A stretch of DNA of 22,478 nucleotides from NCBI GenBank assembly GCA_009712615.1, contig WASR01000135.1, positions 1-22,478 of the forward strand, read 5' to 3'. The position numbers and the translations under genes were made by a program. Source of the DNA: Methanobacterium sp. (GTDB taxonomy: Archaea; Methanobacteriota; Methanobacteria; Methanobacteriales; Methanobacteriaceae). Below are positions 16,601 to 22,478 of this stretch, one piece after another. The first letter of the stretch is position 1, and each line of letters opens with the position of its first letter. The notes under the pieces are model-generated. The model saw only the letters and a list, made by a program, of their open reading frames with translations, had not been told where the DNA came from and ran no database searches.

Positions 16601-16793
16601 AGACAGTATCCGCCATATCAACATCTGTTTGTATGGTTGCGGGGTTACTGTTTACAAGAACTGTTTCAATACCTTCATCCATAAGAGATTTGCATGCTTG
16701 AGAACCTGAATAGTCAAATTCAGCAGCCTGACCTATTTGGATGGGTCCTGAACCAATGATGAGAACTTTTTTTATTTCTTTGTCCCTTGGCAT
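13611..16793 (-). CDS. carB: Carbamoyl phosphate synthase, large subunit
   Basis: The 1060-residue product is a full, unsplit CarB. It has two homologous ATP-grasp halves: the first (about 1-400) with GSGPIQIGQAAEFDYSG and MGGQTGLN, the second (about 545-930) with GAGPIRIGQGIEFDYC and FGGQTSIN. An oligomerisation segment lies between them and a C-terminal MGS-like regulatory domain (about 930-1060) closes the protein. Together with CarA it makes carbamoyl phosphate from bicarbonate, glutamine ammonia and two ATP for pyrimidines and arginine. Both halves keep their nucleotide loops and the metal-binding EVNPRVSRSS and LEANPRASRT motifs. The ATG start has AGGTAGGA upstream. carA is 113 bases upstream. 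In some methanogens carB is split in two genes, but here it is one. T-rich sequence follows the stop. Confidence 0.97.
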   Translation of the reverse strand: MPRDKEIKKVLIIGSGPIQIGQAAEFDYSGSQACKSLMDEGIETVLVNSNPATIQTDVDMADTVYVEPLTPEIVAKIIEKEKPDAILPTMGGQTGLNIATGLEKIDALKDVKVIGSSVQTIRNVEDRELFGKFMLELNEPIPHCRAVTTLDEAIDAVNEIGYPVIVRPAFTLGGTGGGVAHNQKELVDIATRGLDMSFINQVLIDESVIGWKEYEYEVVRDKNDTCIIVCNMENLDPMGIHTGESVVVAPSQTLSDVDNQRLRNASIKIIRALQIQGGCNIQFAFNAETGAYKVIEVNPRVSRSSALESKATGYPIAKISSKIAVGMTLDEIQNDITKETPASFEPSLDYVVAKIPRWPFDKFKAIKREIGVQMQSTGEVMSIGRTIEESLHKAIRSLDIGKFGFEDVPYTDELLQYPTDERLFHLYTALKDGRDIDEIYEITKVDRFFLYKIQSIIDHENYLRSLSPEEVLDYEVLYKSKKMGFSDKILSDITSIPEKTIRDLRREKGIVPTYKMVDTCAAEFEAKTPYYYGTYEGEDEVTVSHDKKKVVIIGAGPIRIGQGIEFDYCCVHASLALKDEGIETIIINNNPETVSTDYDISNKLYFEPLTLEDVMSIMDKEKPDGVVVQFGGQTSINLAVPLAEEGIQILGTAHESIDRVEDRERFTEVLNLLEIPQADYGIAYSFEDAKLVAEKIGYPVLVRPSYVLGGRAMEIVYDAQELKRYMKEAVKISPEHPILVDKFLEDAIEIDVDALSDGEDVFIGGIMEHIEEAGVHSGDSACVIPPQSISKEVLDTLKEYTVRLALELEVVGLMNIQYAVKDEKVYILEANPRASRTVPFVSKAVGVPLAKIAAMLMVGYKLKDLGLQDEIVVNHVSVKESIFPFIKLPAADSVLGPEMKSTGESMGIDENFGVSYYKAQLSAGMELPKKGKLFISVRDSDKNSIQDIVEKAENLGFELVATRGTAQAVEEYVNIDTIRKVSQGSPNIRDAVVNGEIDLIVNTPSGKQSADDGYYIRRMAIEMGIPYVTTLAGARAVLTAIEHVKEGEIGIKSLNEYHSI

Positions 16794-16858
16794 TTACAAT
16801 CCTACCTTTAATTCATAATGATCTAAATTCATCCATCTATTTTCAGTTAATAATTTTA

Positions 16859-16872
16859 TTAGATTCATCTAA
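16859..16872. repeat. Small palindrome in the carA-carB gap
   Basis: TTAGATTCATCTAA is a six-base inverted repeat with a two-base centre. A partly similar TCTAAATTCATC lies about 30 bases away. A regulatory role is only a guess. Confidence 0.3.
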
Positions 16873-16906
16873 AATTGTATTTCTCATTACTTATTATATT
16901 GCTGTT

Positions 16907-17989
16907 CTAGGATTTCTTCATGGTTTTAAGGAACCTGTCGAAGTAATTATCAGAATCATGCGGACCTGGACCTGCTTCTGGATGGTACTGCACACTGACT
17001 ATTGGCAGTTCTTCATGCTCCAATCCTTCAGGTGTCTGGTCGTTAAGATTTATTTGGGTAATATTAATTGGAATATCTTTGCATGAACTTGGGTCTATGG
17101 TAAATCCATGATTTTGTGAGGTTATGGATACTTTTCCAGTTTTAAGATCCTTCACTGGCTGGTTGATTCCCCTGTGTCCAAATTTCATTTTATTAATCTT
17201 TGCCCCGAAGGCCAGGGATATTATCTGTTGACCTAGACATATTCCAAATATTGGGAGTTTAGTTGACAGATCAAGCACTGTTTCAGCTGCTTCAGTGACT
17301 CGTGTTGGATTACCAGGGCCACTGGAAACAAGCACGGCTTCAGGATCGTAGTCCATGATCTCTTTATAGTTTGTTTTGTAGGGAACTACAACAACACCAA
17401 TGTCTCGTTTTAACAAAGCATTTATACTGTTCTGCTTTATTCCACAGTCAAGAATCACAGCCCTGTGCTTATTATCTTCCCCTATTATAGTGGGTTCTTT
17501 TACAGATACCTTATCAACCAGATCAATATCCTGAATTCCTGTCTGTTCCTTAGCGAGCCTTAAAAGTTCATCATCTTCAATTTCTTCGGTTGAAATTGCT
17601 CCTTTCATCGCTCCATGTTCTCTGATCTTGAGAGTCAGAGATCGGGTGTCTATTCCACTGATTCCCGGAACTTTAAATTCTTCTAAAAAGTCGTTTAAAT
17701 TTTCTTGTGAGAGTCTGTGGGATGGGTGGCTGTTCTGTTCTCTTACAATAAATCCTTCTGCCTTAATCCCTTCTGATTGGAACCATTCTCTTGATATTCC
17801 ATAATTTCCCTGTAAAGGATAGGTTGACATGAGTATCTGGCCTTTGTAAGATGGATCTGTGAGTGACTCGACATATCCGGTCATCCCCGTAGCAAAAACC
17901 ACCTCACCAGTTTTTATGGTTTCAAAACCGAACCCCTCTCCTTTAAGTATTGTACCATCTTCTAAAGCTAATTTAGCCTCTTTTAGCAT
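16907..17989 (-). CDS. carA: Carbamoyl phosphate synthase, small (glutaminase) subunit
   Basis: The 360-residue product has an N-terminal CarA-specific domain (about 1-150, ending near [11 protein letters not shown]) and a C-terminal class I glutamine amidotransferase domain. The catalytic triad is visible: Cys251 in GICLGQQ, His336 and Glu338 in YHPE. It releases ammonia from glutamine and channels it to CarB. The ATG start follows GGTGAT at short distance. The length is normal. It is the first gene of the carA-carB unit. The 196-base region upstream contains a short dyad and no other gene. Feedback by pyrimidines would act on the MGS-like domain of CarB in the known enzymes. Confidence 0.97.
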   Translation of the reverse strand: MLKEAKLALEDGTILKGEGFGFETIKTGEVVFATGMTGYVESLTDPSYKGQILMSTYPLQGNYGISREWFQSEGIKAEGFIVREQNSHPSHRLSQENLNDFLEEFKVPGISGIDTRSLTLKIREHGAMKGAISTEEIEDDELLRLAKEQTGIQDIDLVDKVSVKEPTIIGEDNKHRAVILDCGIKQNSINALLKRDIGVVVVPYKTNYKEIMDYDPEAVLVSSGPGNPTRVTEAAETVLDLSTKLPIFGICLGQQIISLAFGAKINKMKFGHRGINQPVKDLKTGKVSITSQNHGFTIDPSSCKDIPINITQINLNDQTPEGLEHEELPIVSVQYHPEAGPGPHDSDNYFDRFLKTMKKS

Positions 17990-18055
17990 TTCATCACCGG
18001 TTAAACTGTTAAATTAAAAATATTTAATCTTCAATGTAAAAACATATTCCATCAT

Positions 18056-18074
18056 CATAGTTTTGTACACTATG
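18056..18074. promoter_or_regulatory. Short dyad upstream of carA
   Basis: CATAG and CTATG frame nine bases in the carA upstream region, about 70 bases before the start. Five-base arms are short and could be chance. The surrounding sequence has several A/T runs that could serve as a TATA box, none decisive. Confidence 0.25.
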
Positions 18075-18185
18075 TTTAATTAGATTTTTTATTATGAGTA
18101 TAGTATCTCATGGCTTAGTTAATAAAATATTATTTCATTGCAGTAAAAAGATTTTTTATGATCTAGAACTCAACACAAAATTTTA

Positions 18186-18620
18186 TCATTCCATGGGTTT
18201 GGTCATTATAACAGCGTCTTCTAGATCTTCGTAGTAATCTTCAACAATCTTATATTCTTTGAATCCAATTTTAGAATAGAATTTTCTGGCACCTCTGTTC
18301 CATACCCTCACCTCGAGTTTCAGTATAGTCACACTGAATTTTTTGAAGGATTCTATGCTTGCCTCCACGAGTTTGGTACCCACCTCAAGTCTTCTGAAAT
18401 TTTTATCCACTGCAATTGATATGATATGACCCTCATCTTCATATTTGATCCAAAATATAATATATCCAACAATCCTATTATTTTCCTGGGCAACTAAGAA
18501 TCCAGCACCTAAATTGTAAATATCAATGAGAATGTTAGGAGGGTAGGGATCATTGAAGGATGCCTTCTCAATTTCAAGGACTCTTTTTATGTCCTGACGT
18601 TTAAATTCTCTTATTATCAT
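18186..18620 (-). CDS. rimI: GNAT acetyltransferase, RimI-like (protein N-alpha-acetyltransferase)
   Basis: The 144-residue protein is a GNAT fold enzyme: an N-terminal IREFKRQDIKRVLEIEKASF, a central ISIAVDKNFRRLEVGTKLVEA that contains the acetyl-CoA pyrophosphate loop (usual R/Q-x2-G-x-G/A, here RRLEVGTKL, so the first glycine position is Glu-Val rather than Gly), and the C-terminal LEVRVWNRGARKFYSKIGFKE. It matches RimI/archaeal Ard1 proteins, which acetylate protein N-termini with acetyl-CoA. The ATG at 18620 is chosen since GGAG lies six bases upstream. A TTG four codons earlier overlaps that site. It is divergent from the UPF0146 gene with only 26 bases between starts. Confidence 0.85.
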   Translation of the reverse strand: MIIREFKRQDIKRVLEIEKASFNDPYPPNILIDIYNLGAGFLVAQENNRIVGYIIFWIKYEDEGHIISIAVDKNFRRLEVGTKLVEASIESFKKFSVTILKLEVRVWNRGARKFYSKIGFKEYKIVEDYYEDLEDAVIMTKPME

Positions 18621-18646
18621 AAATTTCTCCAATAAAAGTGATAAAA

Positions 18647-19048
18647 ATGTGGAAAGATTTTTCAGAATACATCATTACAAATTACAAAGATGCCGCAAAG
18701 ATTGTTGAGGTCGGTATTGGAAATTTCCCAAGGGTTGCCCTCACACTGCAAGAACATCTTAACATGGATATCATCATGACAGATATTAAACCTTACCATA
18801 CAATGGTGACAGTAGATGATATCAACGATCCAGACTTGGAAATTTACAGGGGGGCTTCGCTCATATACTCAATACGGCCTCCAGAAGAACTTCAAAATAG
18901 TATAAAAACAGTAGCTGATATTGTGGGTGCGGATGTTATCTTAAAACCCTTTTTAACAGAATCTTTTTCGAACGATAAAAAATTTAAACTCATAAATTAC
19001 AAAAAAGCAATATTTTACAAGAAGTGTAATAATGAAATGGCAGACTAA
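18647..19048 (+). CDS. UPF0146 family protein
   Basis: The 133-residue product matches the archaeal UPF0146 family: an N-terminal helix, then KIVEVGIGNFPRVALTLQ, which resembles the nucleotide or SAM-binding first loop of Rossmann methyltransferases, MTDIKPYHTMVTVDDINDP, and SLIYSIRPPEELQ. No catalytic motif of a known methyltransferase is seen and the protein is shorter than those enzymes. Function unknown. I chose the ATG at 18647, with GTGAT just upstream. A GTG at 18638 would add three residues. Its 3' end overlaps the start of the Ca2+ ATPase gene by 17 bases, so translation of the two is linked. Confidence 0.8.
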   Translation: MWKDFSEYIITNYKDAAKIVEVGIGNFPRVALTLQEHLNMDIIMTDIKPYHTMVTVDDINDPDLEIYRGASLIYSIRPPEELQNSIKTVADIVGADVILKPFLTESFSNDKKFKLINYKKAIFYKKCNNEMAD

Positions 19049-21545
19049 AACAACGGAAGAAACCTTAGATATTGTAAAATCAGATTACAATGGGTTAAAA
19101 TCCGATGAAATACCTGAGAGAATGGCTAAATATGGGAAGAATGAACTTGTTGAGGAAGAAAAGGCAGGTCCCATAACCAAATTTATCAATCAATTCAAGG
19201 ACTTTCTTATCATACTGCTTATTGTGGCGGCCGTAGCAGCTGCATTCATAGGAGACATAACTGACGCAGCGGTTATTCTTTTAGTAGTTGTGTTAAATGC
19301 AGTAATAGGATTTGTACAGGAAAACAGGGCCGAAGATGCCATGGCACAGCTGAAGAGCATGACATCTGTTGCTGCAGTGGTGGTTAGAGATGGTGAAGTT
19401 CAGAGTGTAGATGCCAACGAGCTAACTGTGGGTGATGTTGTGATCATTGAAGAGGGTGACAGCATACCTGCAGACATCAGGCTTTTAAAAGCCTATGATT
19501 TGATGGTGGATGAATCTGCACTTACAGGTGAATCAAAACCATCCAACAAAGTTGATAGCACAGTTTCAGAAGATGAAACTTCGAATCTGGCCTTCATGGA
19601 CACCTATGTATCCAAGGGAAGGGGAAGGGGTGTTGTTGTTGAGGTTGGAATGAACACAGCCATTGGAAAAATTGCAGAAATGATCCAGGTTCAGGATGAG
19701 AAAACACCTCTCCAAGACAGGATACACGGGCTTGGAAAATTAATGGGACTCATTGCACTCATAGTATGTACCGGAATATTTGCACTCCAATTCTTCAAAG
19801 GAGTGCCAATAGTTGAAAATTTCATGACAGCAGTTTCATTGGCAGTTGCAGCAGTTCCAGAAGGATTACCTGCAATACTAACGTTAACACTCGCACTTGG
19901 AATGCAGAGAATGGCCCGAAAAAATGCCGTTGTCCGCAAACTCCTCGCAGTGGAAACTCTGGGATCATGTACCACTATATGTACAGATAAAACAGGAACT
20001 CTAACCAAAAACAAGATGACTGTTCGTGAAACCAGTATAAAATCGTCTGAAATGGCATTAACTGTGTCTGCCCTCTGTAACAATTCCCATATTTCCGAGG
20101 GAAAGGTCATCGGTGATCCAACAGATGGGGCTATACTGCTGTATGCAGAGGAAAATGGATACAATAGGGAAGAACTTGAAAAAGCACATGAACGTCTATA
20201 TGAACTGCCACTGGACAGTGAAAGAAAAAGAATGACCACTGTCAACAATTTCCAAAATAAGAGATACGTGCTTGTTAAGGGAGCTCCTGAGATCATCTTG
20301 GAAAAATCAAATTACTTGGAAGAAAATGGAGAAATTCAAAAACTAACTCCTGAACATGAGTCACAAGTCATGGTTGAACTTAAAACCATGACATCCAAGG
20401 CACTCAGGGTTATAGCATTAGCCTACAGGATCATGGATGATTCAGAGGATTTAGAAGGCAACAATTCACTGGAAGAGGATCTGATCTACGTTGGAATGGT
20501 GGGAATGATGGATCCTCCCAGAAAAGAAGCCAAGATCGCAGTTGAGCAGTGTGAAAAGGCCGGGATAAATGTGGTCATGATCACTGGTGACAACAAAGAT
20601 ACTGCAGCTGCAATTGCTTCAGAACTTGGAATTCTTAAGGATGGAAAAGTTTTAACCGGCCCTGAACTTGAAAAAATTAGTGATGATGAATTCAGGGAGC
20701 TTGTCAACAAGGTAAATGTGTATGCGAGGGTATTTCCAGAACAGAAGGTAAGAATCGTTGAGGCTCTCAAATCCAGAGGACAAGTAGTGGCCATGACTGG
20801 AGATGGTGTGAATGATGCTCCTGCCCTGAAAAGAGCAGCTATTGGTGTGGCCATGGGTTCCGGAACAGATGTTGCAAAAGAGTCTAGTGATATGTTGCTT
20901 CAAGATGATAACTTTGCAACCATAGTGGATGCTGTGGAAGAGGGACGTACCATATTTGACAACATAAAAAGATTTGTTAAATTTCAACTTTCAACCAACA
21001 TCGGGGCCATACTCACCATAACCTCTGCCTCATTAATGAATCTGCCAATACCGTTCAATCCAATCCAGATTTTATGGATAAACATAATAATGGATGGTCC
21101 TCCAGCCCAGTCACTGGGTGTTGAACCATCCGAGCCTGATGTCATGGAAAGACCACCAACAACAGGCAACATCATATCCCGAAGGAACCTCATTAGAATT
21201 GCCATTGCAGGAGTGGTGATGAGCATTGGAACCCTTCTCCTGTACATCTACAAACTCGACAGCGGTGCAACAACCATAGAAGCCACAACAGTTGCATTCA
21301 CGGTGTTTGTCATGTATCAGATTTTCAATGTATTCAACTGCAAGGCCAAGGGCAAACTCCCAAACAAAACACTACTCCTAGCAGTTGCAGCATCATTCCT
21401 GTTACAGGTTTGTGTGATATATGTTCCTTTCCTACAGCACATATTCAGAACAACTGCCATCACTGCCCTGGATTGGCTCATGATAGTTGTGGTAGCATTC
21501 ACAATATTCATTTCAGAATTCATCAGTGAAAGGGTGATAAAATGA
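19032..21545 (+). CDS. P-type Ca2+-transporting ATPase (SERCA/PMR1-like, type IIA)
   Basis: The 837-residue membrane pump has the full P-type layout: cation_ATPase_N (about 1-65), two membrane helices (about 55-100), the actuator domain with LTGES near residue 168, helix M4 with PEGLP (276-280), the phosphorylation site DKTGT at Asp319, a nucleotide domain with KGAPE near 415, the hinge motif TGDGVNDAP around Asp591, and a C-terminal set of about six helices (from about 660). PEGLP in M4 is the type IIA calcium pump signature, so it most likely exports Ca2+ (or Mn2+). Na+/K+ or H+ transport is less likely. The ATG lies inside the UPF0146 gene. The stop overlaps the cobK start (ATGA). No regulator is nearby. 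Confidence 0.93.
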   Translation: MKWQTKTTEETLDIVKSDYNGLKSDEIPERMAKYGKNELVEEEKAGPITKFINQFKDFLIILLIVAAVAAAFIGDITDAAVILLVVVLNAVIGFVQENRAEDAMAQLKSMTSVAAVVVRDGEVQSVDANELTVGDVVIIEEGDSIPADIRLLKAYDLMVDESALTGESKPSNKVDSTVSEDETSNLAFMDTYVSKGRGRGVVVEVGMNTAIGKIAEMIQVQDEKTPLQDRIHGLGKLMGLIALIVCTGIFALQFFKGVPIVENFMTAVSLAVAAVPEGLPAILTLTLALGMQRMARKNAVVRKLLAVETLGSCTTICTDKTGTLTKNKMTVRETSIKSSEMALTVSALCNNSHISEGKVIGDPTDGAILLYAEENGYNREELEKAHERLYELPLDSERKRMTTVNNFQNKRYVLVKGAPEIILEKSNYLEENGEIQKLTPEHESQVMVELKTMTSKALRVIALAYRIMDDSEDLEGNNSLEEDLIYVGMVGMMDPPRKEAKIAVEQCEKAGINVVMITGDNKDTAAAIASELGILKDGKVLTGPELEKISDDEFRELVNKVNVYARVFPEQKVRIVEALKSRGQVVAMTGDGVNDAPALKRAAIGVAMGSGTDVAKESSDMLLQDDNFATIVDAVEEGRTIFDNIKRFVKFQLSTNIGAILTITSASLMNLPIPFNPIQILWINIIMDGPPAQSLGVEPSEPDVMERPPTTGNIISRRNLIRIAIAGVVMSIGTLLLYIYKLDSGATTIEATTVAFTVFVMYQIFNVFNCKAKGKLPNKTLLLAVAASFLLQVCVIYVPFLQHIFRTTAITALDWLMIVVVAFTIFISEFISERVIK

Positions 21546-22342
21546 ATGTTATGGTGATGTCAGGTACATCAGATGCAGTCAAGATAATAAGCTATCTTGA
21601 TGCCATGGATGATACTGTGATCACCGCCACCACAACAACCAGTTATGGTGCGAAACTTGCATCTGATGCAGGTGCCAATGAAGTAAATGTGGGTGGACTG
21701 GGAGTCGAAGCCATGCTTGAAATCATCCAAGAAAAAAATATAGATCTACTCTTGGATGCCACACACCCGTTTGCATCCCAAGCAACAGAAACTGCATTAG
21801 AAGCAGCAAACAGTGCAGAAATAGAGTACCTCAGATTTGAAAGACCAGCAATTCCATATCAGACAATCAAAAAACTCCATGTGGTGAATGATTTTAGGGA
21901 AGCTTCCAAAACCGCATCAGAACTAATTTCTAAAACAAAAAATGGGAAAATAATGCATCTTGCCGGTGTATCCACCATTCCACAGATATTGGAAAAAATT
22001 TCTGCCCATTCAATTATTGTTAGGGTGCTTCCATCTGTTTATTCCATAAAAAAATGTATCGAACTAGGAATTCCCAGTGAAAATATCGTTGCAATGCAGG
22101 GAACATTTTCATCAGAATTTAACCAGGCACTGATGGCAGAGTTCAACGTGGATGTGGTGATAACCAAGGAAAGCGGAGAATCTGGAGGGACATTATTCAA
22201 ATTAGAAGCAGCATCTCAACTTGAAATTCCTGTTATAATGGTTAAAAGGCCAGAAATTAAACAACTTAAAAAATCTAAGGTTTATTCAGATATTCCCGAA
22301 TTGATCAGTGCAGTAAAAAAATTTAAATCTAATCTGGGCTGA
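21542..22342 (+). CDS. cobK/cbiJ: Cobalt-precorrin-6A reductase
   Basis: The 266-residue product matches the CobK/CbiJ family, which reduces (cobalt-)precorrin-6A to the dihydro form with NADPH during corrin ring synthesis. Visible family segments: MSGTSDAVKI near the start, ATTTTSYGAKLA (27-38), LLLDATHPFASQAT (68-81), RFERPA (100-105), HLAGVST (138-144), MQGTFSSEFN (182-191) and TKESGESGG (205-213). Methanogens need the corrin for methyl transfer (MtrA and related proteins). The ATG overlaps the preceding ATPase stop by four bases, so the gene is coupled to it. Other cobalamin genes are not in the window, so this is a dispersed cobalamin gene. A second in-frame ATG three codons on is possible as start. 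Confidence 0.93.
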   Translation: MNVMVMSGTSDAVKIISYLDAMDDTVITATTTTSYGAKLASDAGANEVNVGGLGVEAMLEIIQEKNIDLLLDATHPFASQATETALEAANSAEIEYLRFERPAIPYQTIKKLHVVNDFREASKTASELISKTKNGKIMHLAGVSTIPQILEKISAHSIIVRVLPSVYSIKKCIELGIPSENIVAMQGTFSSEFNQALMAEFNVDVVITKESGESGGTLFKLEAASQLEIPVIMVKRPEIKQLKKSKVYSDIPELISAVKKFKSNLG

Positions 22343-22375
22343 ATTTCTTTTTTAAAATGAAACTAAGTAAATGTG

Positions 22376-22437
22376 CAAGCCTCAGATCGCCCATCAGTCA
22401 TCATTGATCAGAGCTCATAGGGTTCATCACAGGCCAC
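22376..22437 (-). ncRNA. Box C/D sRNA, dual guide
   Basis: On the minus strand the order is box C GTGATGA (22424-22430), a 12-nt guide (22412-22423, reading ACCCTATGAGCT), box D' CTGA (22408-22411), a 3-nt spacer, box C' ATGATGA (22398-22404), a second 12-nt guide (22386-22397, reading CTGATGGGCGAT) and box D CTGA (22382-22385). Both boxes C fit the consensus exactly, and the 12-3-12 spacing is the classic archaeal form. Such RNAs guide 2'-O-methylation by L7Ae, Nop5 and fibrillarin, at the target base paired to the fifth nucleotide before box D or D'. Here both predicted bases are C. The terminal stem is weak. A TATA-like A/T run lies about 25 bases upstream (22455-22465). Targets are not assigned; one guide complement, AGCTCATAGGGT, resembles a tRNA D-arm. 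Ends are approximate. Confidence 0.85.
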
Positions 22438-22478
22438 CTAAAATATGATTTCTAAAATTATTATTTCTTTCGATTAAT

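Noticed and set aside
16794..16906. Box C/D-like signals in the carA-carB gap (minus strand)
   Set aside because: The C-like boxes do not match RTGATGA, and there is only one CTGA, so the required set is incomplete.
19691..20296. 201-codon open frame on the minus strand inside the Ca2+ ATPase gene
   Set aside because: Antisense shadow. The plus-strand frame carries the P-type ATPase motifs, including DKTGT.
22405..22430. Tiny reading frame MNPMSSDQ after AGGTGG on the minus strand
   Set aside because: Only eight codons, and its ATGs fall inside the box C/D structure, which explains the sequence better.
1..22478. tRNA, rRNA, CRISPR arrays, transposases, integrases
   Set aside because: No tRNA-like fold, regularly spaced repeats or recombinase genes were seen on either strand by eye.

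Overview
The window comes from the genome of a hydrogenotrophic methanogen, most likely a member of the Methanobacteriales close to Methanobacterium. The support is a coenzyme M biosynthesis gene (comA), an F420-ligase-type protein, archaeal transcription factor TFE, a TfuA protein of the kind that works on methyl-coenzyme M reductase, a cobalamin-type reductase (cobK/cbiJ), an archaeal box C/D guide RNA, GGTGA-type ribosome binding sites, and A+T-rich spacers with archaeal TATA-like boxes. No rRNA, tRNA, CRISPR array or insertion sequence was found.

Left part (317-4173, + strand). comA heads a tightly packed five-gene cluster: comA, a stand-alone ABC-type ATPase, a HypB/UreG-like P-loop GTPase rich in Cys and His, a CdhE/AcsC-type [4Fe-4S] protein and a CofE-like ligase. 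Starts and stops overlap between the first three genes. The four downstream proteins look like a cofactor or metal-centre assembly set of unknown target. This is one of the two best candidates for an undescribed system.

Middle (4174-8872). tfe and a TTG-started HD-domain gene are followed, on the minus strand, by yhbD (MerR-type regulator) and a bactofilin, a pair known from Bacillus and probably imported from Firmicutes. Divergent from them are tfuA and larE. TfuA supports thioglycine formation on McrA, and LarE is a sulfur-insertion enzyme here carrying the three cysteines of the [4Fe-4S] type. Their pairing suggests a sulfur-supply partnership. The shared divergent promoter region holds two TAACAT/ATGTTA dyads, one over each candidate promoter.

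Right-centre (8873-13493, minus strand). A universal stress protein, a four-CBS protein and a small unknown protein lie in a row. Upstream of them are serS and an amidohydrolase gene. As given, both carry one in-frame stop: TAA at codon 26 of serS and TGA near the end of the amidohydrolase. The stops are only about 350 bases apart. Everything else in the two frames is intact, so the choice is between local sequence errors and very recent inactivation.

Right part (13611-22478). carB and carA (carbamoyl phosphate synthase) and rimI are on the minus strand. A UPF0146 protein, a Ca2+-type P-ATPase and cobK form an overlapping chain on the plus strand. After cobK, on the minus strand, lies a near-ideal archaeal box C/D sRNA with two 12-nt guides.
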